A stretch of DNA of 32,839 nt. Origin: a virus. The notes below the pieces were generated by a model. That model was not told the origin of the DNA. It did no database searches and saw only the letters and a program-made list of their open reading frames with translations. The stretch covers positions 1-32,839 of the IMG/VR virus record IMGVR_UViG_3300044628_000720. The stretch is one strand, 5' to 3'. Numbering within the stretch: the stretch's first letter is position 1; every line of letters starts with the position of its first letter. Positions 30,170 through 32,839 of the stretch are shown piece after piece. The translations under genes and the position numbers were made by a program.

Positions 30170-31389
30170 TTTGCAGCGGCCATTTCGTTGAAGGTCTTTC
30201 CCGTTTCCGCGTGCGTCGCAGTCTTGCCGGTGAAGTCCTGCCAGCGCTTGACAATTACATCGCAGTATTTCGGGTCGAGTTCCATCAGCCGAGCTAAGCG
30301 GCTGGTTTTCTCGCAAGCAATTAGCGTCGAACCTGAGCCACCAAAGAGGTCTAAGGTCAAATTAACCTTGTGATTCCCCATTGCGCGTTCTGCTAGGGCG
30401 GTCGGCTTTTGCGTTGGGTGATGTGAGTTTTTGTGATCCCTGCTTACATCCCAAACTGTTACTTCATTGGTGGGGCCGTTCCAGTTTGGAGCGTTGCCTT
30501 TCTTGAACGCGTAAATGCACGGCTCATGCTTTGATTTGTACTGTGCTCCAATGGCTCCAAACTGAGCGACGTTCTTGTTCCAAATGATCCAGCACCGAGT
30601 TTGATACCCCGCTTCAGCAAGACCTTCCATCACATCAAGAGCAAAACGGTCAGCAAACCAGATGTAAATTGGCGCTTCATCTTTTGAAACCATGTACGCG
30701 TTCTTTACAGGAAGGTCGTACATATTGACGTCGTCGTCGTTCTTCAGCTTGTCCCGCCGCTTCTCTGTTGCATGACCTCCGTCGTAATCGACCCCGTAAG
30801 GCGGGTCAGTGAAAACCATGTCTGCCTTTTCACCGTCCATCAGCTTCTCTACGGCGTCAATGCTTGTGCTGTCCCCGCACATCAGCCGGTGATTGCCCAG
30901 CGTCCAAATGTCCCCAACAACCGTTACTGGGTCTTCTGGCACTTCTGGCACATCGTCAGGGTCGGTATTTCCTTCAATCACTTCTACAGACATCAGTGCT
31001 TTGAGTTCCTCTTCACTAAACCCCGTCAGTTCCAAATCAAAGCCAGCCTCGTCTAGTTCCTGTAGTTCCAACTTTAGAAACTCATCATCCCATCCGGCGT
31101 TTAGTGCCAGTTTGTTGTCTGCAATAACATAAGCCCGCTTTTGCGCATCAGTTAAGTGCCCGAGTCGAATACACGGCACTTCCTCAATTCCAAGTTTGCG
31201 AGCTGCCAACACGCGGCCATGCCCTGCGATAATGTCGTTGTCAGTTCCAATGAGCACCGGGTTAGTGAATCCAAACTCCCTGATGCTGGCGGCAATCTGC
31301 GCAACCTGCTCGTCTGAGTGCGTGCGAGAATTGCGAGCGTAGGGAATTAACAAGCCAAGGCTGACTTGCTCTAGTTTTGGTCCTGCCAT
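30166..31389 (-). CDS. ParB-domain fused DNA methyltransferase, beta class
   Basis: Residues 4-110 form a ParB/sulfiredoxin-like domain (IIAGHGRVLAARKLG, 53-67). The methyltransferase part has TDPPYG (194-199) as catalytic motif, HPTQKP (324-329) and DLFGGSGST (347-355) as the SAM-binding motif, in the beta-class order, so it should make N6-adenine or N4-cytosine. No restriction partner is nearby, so it is an orphan enzyme, probably protecting phage DNA or marking it for packaging. It opens the late block and lies next to the small terminase. Its ATG is 6 nt from a putative -10 box. Confidence 0.9.
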   Translation of the reverse strand: MAGPKLEQVSLGLLIPYARNSRTHSDEQVAQIAASIREFGFTNPVLIGTDNDIIAGHGRVLAARKLGIEEVPCIRLGHLTDAQKRAYVIADNKLALNAGWDDEFLKLELQELDEAGFDLELTGFSEEELKALMSVEVIEGNTDPDDVPEVPEDPVTVVGDIWTLGNHRLMCGDSTSIDAVEKLMDGEKADMVFTDPPYGVDYDGGHATEKRRDKLKNDDDVNMYDLPVKNAYMVSKDEAPIYIWFADRFALDVMEGLAEAGYQTRCWIIWNKNVAQFGAIGAQYKSKHEPCIYAFKKGNAPNWNGPTNEVTVWDVSRDHKNSHHPTQKPTALAERAMGNHKVNLTLDLFGGSGSTLIACEKTSRLARLMELDPKYCDVIVKRWQDFTGKTATHAETGKTFNEMAAAK

Positions 31390-31395
31390 GCAGGC

Positions 31396-31423
31396 AAAAT
31401 ATGACTGTTGACGCTGTTAACAA
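31396..31423 (-). promoter_or_regulatory. Putative late promoter next to the methyltransferase start
   Basis: On the minus strand TTGTTA (31423-31418), 16 nt spacer and TATTTT (31401-31396) lie 6 nt before the ATG at 31389. Each box matches consensus in four of six bases. The geometry (16-nt spacer, 6 nt to ATGG) is identical to that of the putative early promoter at 9426-9453. Confidence 0.4.
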
Positions 31424-31484
31424 GGAACTTTTTGCCGATTGCACAAAAAATGTGCACGCGTCCATGACCTCACTCCGACCAAAA

Positions 31485-31510
31485 CCCCTTCTAGGAGACT
31501 CCTTATGGGG
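31485..31510 (-). terminator. Weak terminator-like hairpin at the end of the early block
   Basis: On the minus strand CCCC (31510-31507) and GGGG (31488-31485) enclose an inner AGGA/TCCT stem, and TTTTGG follows. It lies between the HTH gene and the late promoter, where an end to the early transcript would be expected. The stem is short and interrupted. Confidence 0.35.
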
Positions 31511-31523
31511 GGTAGGGGGCACC

Positions 31524-31859
31524 CTAAGCGCCCTCAATAGCATTCCTCGCAGCCTTAACAGCCTCGCCTATAGCCTGGCGACTTACTCCCAGCACGTGAG
31601 CGTTGTCCGCCACACTATCGTACCCTGTCAGGTGTCCCAGCCCATAAGCCCAAGCCAAGCCAGCCAAGCGCACCGAGATCTTGCCGTCGTTGTGTCCACC
31701 GAGCAGGTGCGACAAGATGCGCACTAGTGCGACTCCCCCGGCAGTCTGCACCAACTGCCTGCACCGGCCAGCGTGCCAAGCCCACACAATTTCGACCTGG
31801 TCGTCGGTCAGACCGAGGTCGAGAAGCTCGTCAGTGATTTGCTGGCTGCAATCAAACAT
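31524..31859 (-). CDS. Small HTH protein, candidate late-gene regulator, 111 aa
   Basis: I chose the ATG at 31859 (MFDCSQQITDELLDLG), since the upstream extension covers the hairpin repeats. Residues 82-105 (SVADNAHVLGVSRQAIGEAV) form a good helix-turn-helix similar to sigma-region-4-like phage regulators. It is the last gene of the early block and faces the late promoter, the place of late activators in many phages (for example Q of lambda by position, not by sequence). Function is inferred from the HTH and position. Confidence 0.6.
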   Translation of the reverse strand: MFDCSQQITDELLDLGLTDDQVEIVWAWHAGRCRQLVQTAGGVALVRILSHLLGGHNDGKISVRLAGLAWAYGLGHLTGYDSVADNAHVLGVSRQAIGEAVKAARNAIEGA

Positions 31860-31866
31860 AGAGTGT

Positions 31867-31882
31867 GCCCGTCTCTCCGGGC
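31867..31882. repeat. TCTCTC-loop hairpin, copy 1
   Basis: GCCCG (31867-31871) pairs with CGGGC (31878-31882) around TCTCTC; on the minus strand the loop reads GAGAGA. It lies 7 nt upstream of the HTH gene's ATG and the loop side holds GGAGAG, the only Shine-Dalgarno-like sequence there (13 nt from the ATG). Copy 2 lies 89 nt away. Confidence 0.6.
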
Positions 31883-31955
31883 TGTCACGCCTGACTGTTC
31901 GTGGCGTCCTCCATTGGTGCCACTCTTTTACGACGCGCACCAAAGCGTCAAAACG

Positions 31956-31971
31956 TGCCGTCTCTCCGGCA
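31956..31971. repeat. TCTCTC-loop hairpin, copy 2
   Basis: TGCCG (31956-31960) pairs with CGGCA (31967-31971) around the same TCTCTC loop, followed by GGTCACACC (copy 1: TGTCACGCC). The two outermost base pairs differ from copy 1 but pairing is kept. It sits in the 211-nt non-coding gap 31860-32070, where I see no gene. Confidence 0.6.
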
Positions 31972-32070
31972 GGTCACACCACTTTTAGCCGATTAGGTCG
32001 AACCACGCAGGTGTCGCGGAAGTAATGGCTCGCCGGGTTGAGGCTCTAGCCTTGGCAAGCTCTGTCGCGG

Positions 32071-32259
32071 TTACTCATGCACATTTGGCTCCACCTCGTC
32101 AAGATCCTCCTGCGTCCAGCCCTCCCTGCGCATCTGGGTTTCGAGAGCTTCAACCCGTCGCAGTGCGACTCGGAGTCTGCGTTGAGCATCGGCCAACTGC
32201 GCGGTCAGCGTGTCGAGTGCGACGCTTCGTTCAAAGCGTTCGGACGGTTTGATGCTCAT
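32071..32259 (-). CDS. Unknown 62-aa coiled-coil protein
   Basis: The ATG at 32259 (MSIKPSERFERSVALDTLT) overlaps the preceding stop (ATGA). Residues 12-50 are a charged helix with heptad spacing (LTAQLADAQRRLRVALRRVE), predicting a coiled coil. The C-terminus is acidic. No function can be assigned. Confidence 0.6.
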   Translation of the reverse strand: MSIKPSERFERSVALDTLTAQLADAQRRLRVALRRVEALETQMRREGWTQEDLDEVEPNVHE

Positions 32260-32570
32260 TCCCCCTCCTTCCATTTGCCCAGCGTTTTCAGGAAAGCCTC
32301 TGCGCGTTGGCGGGCTGTGGCGTGGATGGTTTTGTGGACATCGCCATCCAGCAGATGATGGTAATAATCCCACCACTTTTCAGAGAAACGGTCCCAGTTT
32401 TTAGGAGCAAGCACCATTTCGGCTTCATGCATGGCGTTAAGGCACCCGCAGTAATCCAGTGTTTCCCAGCTGGTGAAGTCAATGCCGTCGTGCGTCCAAA
32501 ACCACACGTCGTCCTCTTTGCGCCACCCACACGCCTCAGCAATCGCCGCGTTGATTTGTTCGTCAGTCAT
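32256..32570 (-). CDS. Phage ABA-sandwich-like protein, 104 aa
   Basis: The ATG at 32570 (MTDEQINAAIAEACGW) overlaps the 53-aa gene's stop. The start, the DYCGCLNAMHEAE segment (39-51) and the end ATARQRAEAFLKTLGKW are the typical landmarks of the small Phage ABA sandwich domain found widely in phages. Its biochemical role is not known. The longer in-frame version reading into the terminal repeat is not supported. Confidence 0.7.
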   Translation of the reverse strand: MTDEQINAAIAEACGWRKEDDVWFWTHDGIDFTSWETLDYCGCLNAMHEAEMVLAPKNWDRFSEKWWDYYHHLLDGDVHKTIHATARQRAEAFLKTLGKWKEGE

Positions 32571-32728
32571 CTCAGTCTCGCCTCCAGTTCGCTCAAATCG
32601 CAGCCAAGTTCCGCTGCGACTTCCATGCGTGCCTCGATCTCGGATTCCGCCTGCACCAACCAGTGCCGGTAAGGCCGGAAGTCGTGTGTCACTTTGTAGG
32701 TCAGTTTTGTTATTTCCGCTGTGGTCAT
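32567..32728 (-). CDS. Unknown 53-aa phage protein
   Basis: The ATG at 32728 (MTTAEITKLTYKVTHDFRPY) leads to a TGA that overlaps the next ATG (ATGA). The sequence has a beta N-terminus and a helical, acidic C-terminus (IEARMEVAAELGCDLSELEA), resembling small proteins that sense or bind partners, but no family is certain. A truncated copy lies at 1-115 because of the terminal repeat. Confidence 0.65.
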   Translation of the reverse strand: MTTAEITKLTYKVTHDFRPYRHWLVQAESEIEARMEVAAELGCDLSELEARLR

Positions 32729-32839
32729 ATTGGTTCGCTGTAAAAACGATTTCTAGACGGCATTCTGTGCGTCGTGGAGGTGGTTGCGAATGTTTGCGCA
32801 AACCTTGGCGCAGCATTCTTGAAATGCCTGCCAACGGTT
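32614..32839. repeat. Right copy of 226-bp terminal direct repeat
   Basis: This segment repeats 1-226 with a single difference, T at 32741 for C at 128. The difference falls in the short gap between the 53-aa and 106-aa genes, so no protein is affected. It may be a real population variant or a sequencing error. Confidence 0.95.
32753..32839 (-). CDS. Truncated right-end copy of the 106-aa early protein
   Basis: This is the C-terminal part of the gene complete at 140-460, cut by the right end of the window. The stop is at 32753-32755. It is the terminal repeat copy and not a separate gene. Confidence 0.8.
   Translation of the reverse strand, partial: NRWQAFQECCAKVCANIRNHLHDAQNAV

Noticed and set aside
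31860-32070. lambda-like nut site
   Set aside because: The hairpins resemble boxB in size, but I find no convincing boxA before them and no N-like gene, so I report them only as structured repeats.
32571-32834. Long N-terminal extension of the ABA-sandwich-like gene
   Set aside because: It reads through the 53-aa gene in another frame. MTDEQINAA at 32570 is the expected start of the family.
1-32839. Integrase, repressor and attachment site
   Set aside because: No tyrosine or serine recombinase, no CI-like repressor and no att-like repeat were seen. A lysogenic lifestyle is not supported.
1-32839. CRISPR array or tRNA genes
   Set aside because: No regularly spaced repeats and no cloverleaf with a recognisable T-arm were noticed in the gaps; the gene-dense layout leaves little room.

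Overview
The window is a complete, circularly assembled genome of a tailed double-stranded DNA phage, probably a siphovirus. Bases 1-226 recur at 32614-32839 with one mismatch (C128 / T32741), so the unique length is about 32,613 bp. Every supported gene lies on the minus strand, so gene order is read from high to low coordinates. I see no tRNA, integrase, recognisable repressor or CRISPR array, which fits a virulent phage but does not prove it. G+C is moderately high. The host cannot be named from the sequence. Most starts lack a clear Shine-Dalgarno site, and 19 gene junctions are ATGA overlaps, so translational coupling appears to be the main initiation strategy.

Late block (31389 down to 9573). 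It starts with a ParB-type/beta-class DNA methyltransferase. A lambda-like packaging and head module follows: Nu1-like small terminase, GpA-type large terminase, gpW-like joining protein, portal, S49 prohead protease, scaffold-like coiled-coil protein and major capsid protein. Next come neck and tail-completion proteins, two paralogous tail-tube-like proteins, a tail chaperone pair with a -1 frameshift site, the tape measure, a series of tail and fibre proteins (one collagen-like, one with YadA-head-like repeats), small membrane proteins, a metallophosphoesterase and an endolysin. Hairpin terminators separate terminase from gpW/portal, protease from scaffold, and capsid from the neck genes.

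Early block (9419 down to 140, continuing across the circle junction from 32728 to 31524). It holds many small unknown proteins, a three-module zinc-ribbon protein, a DGQHR-motif protein, a PD-(D/E)XK nuclease with a Cas4/AddB-like cysteine pattern, a RuvC-like resolvase, an SSB-like protein and a large primase-helicase. An AT-rich, repeat-bearing gap (461-743) follows and is a candidate replication origin. The block ends with a small HTH protein just before the late block, the place where phages often encode a late-gene activator.

The most notable element is a complete type II hammerhead ribozyme on the minus strand at 8699-8748. It begins inside the stop codon of one early gene and would cut the early mRNA between two small genes. 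Other structure not explained by genes includes hairpins with (T)CTCTC loops, two of which show compensatory stem changes, a palindrome-rich control region at 9420-9572, and two putative promoters whose -10 boxes lie only 6 nt from a start codon.
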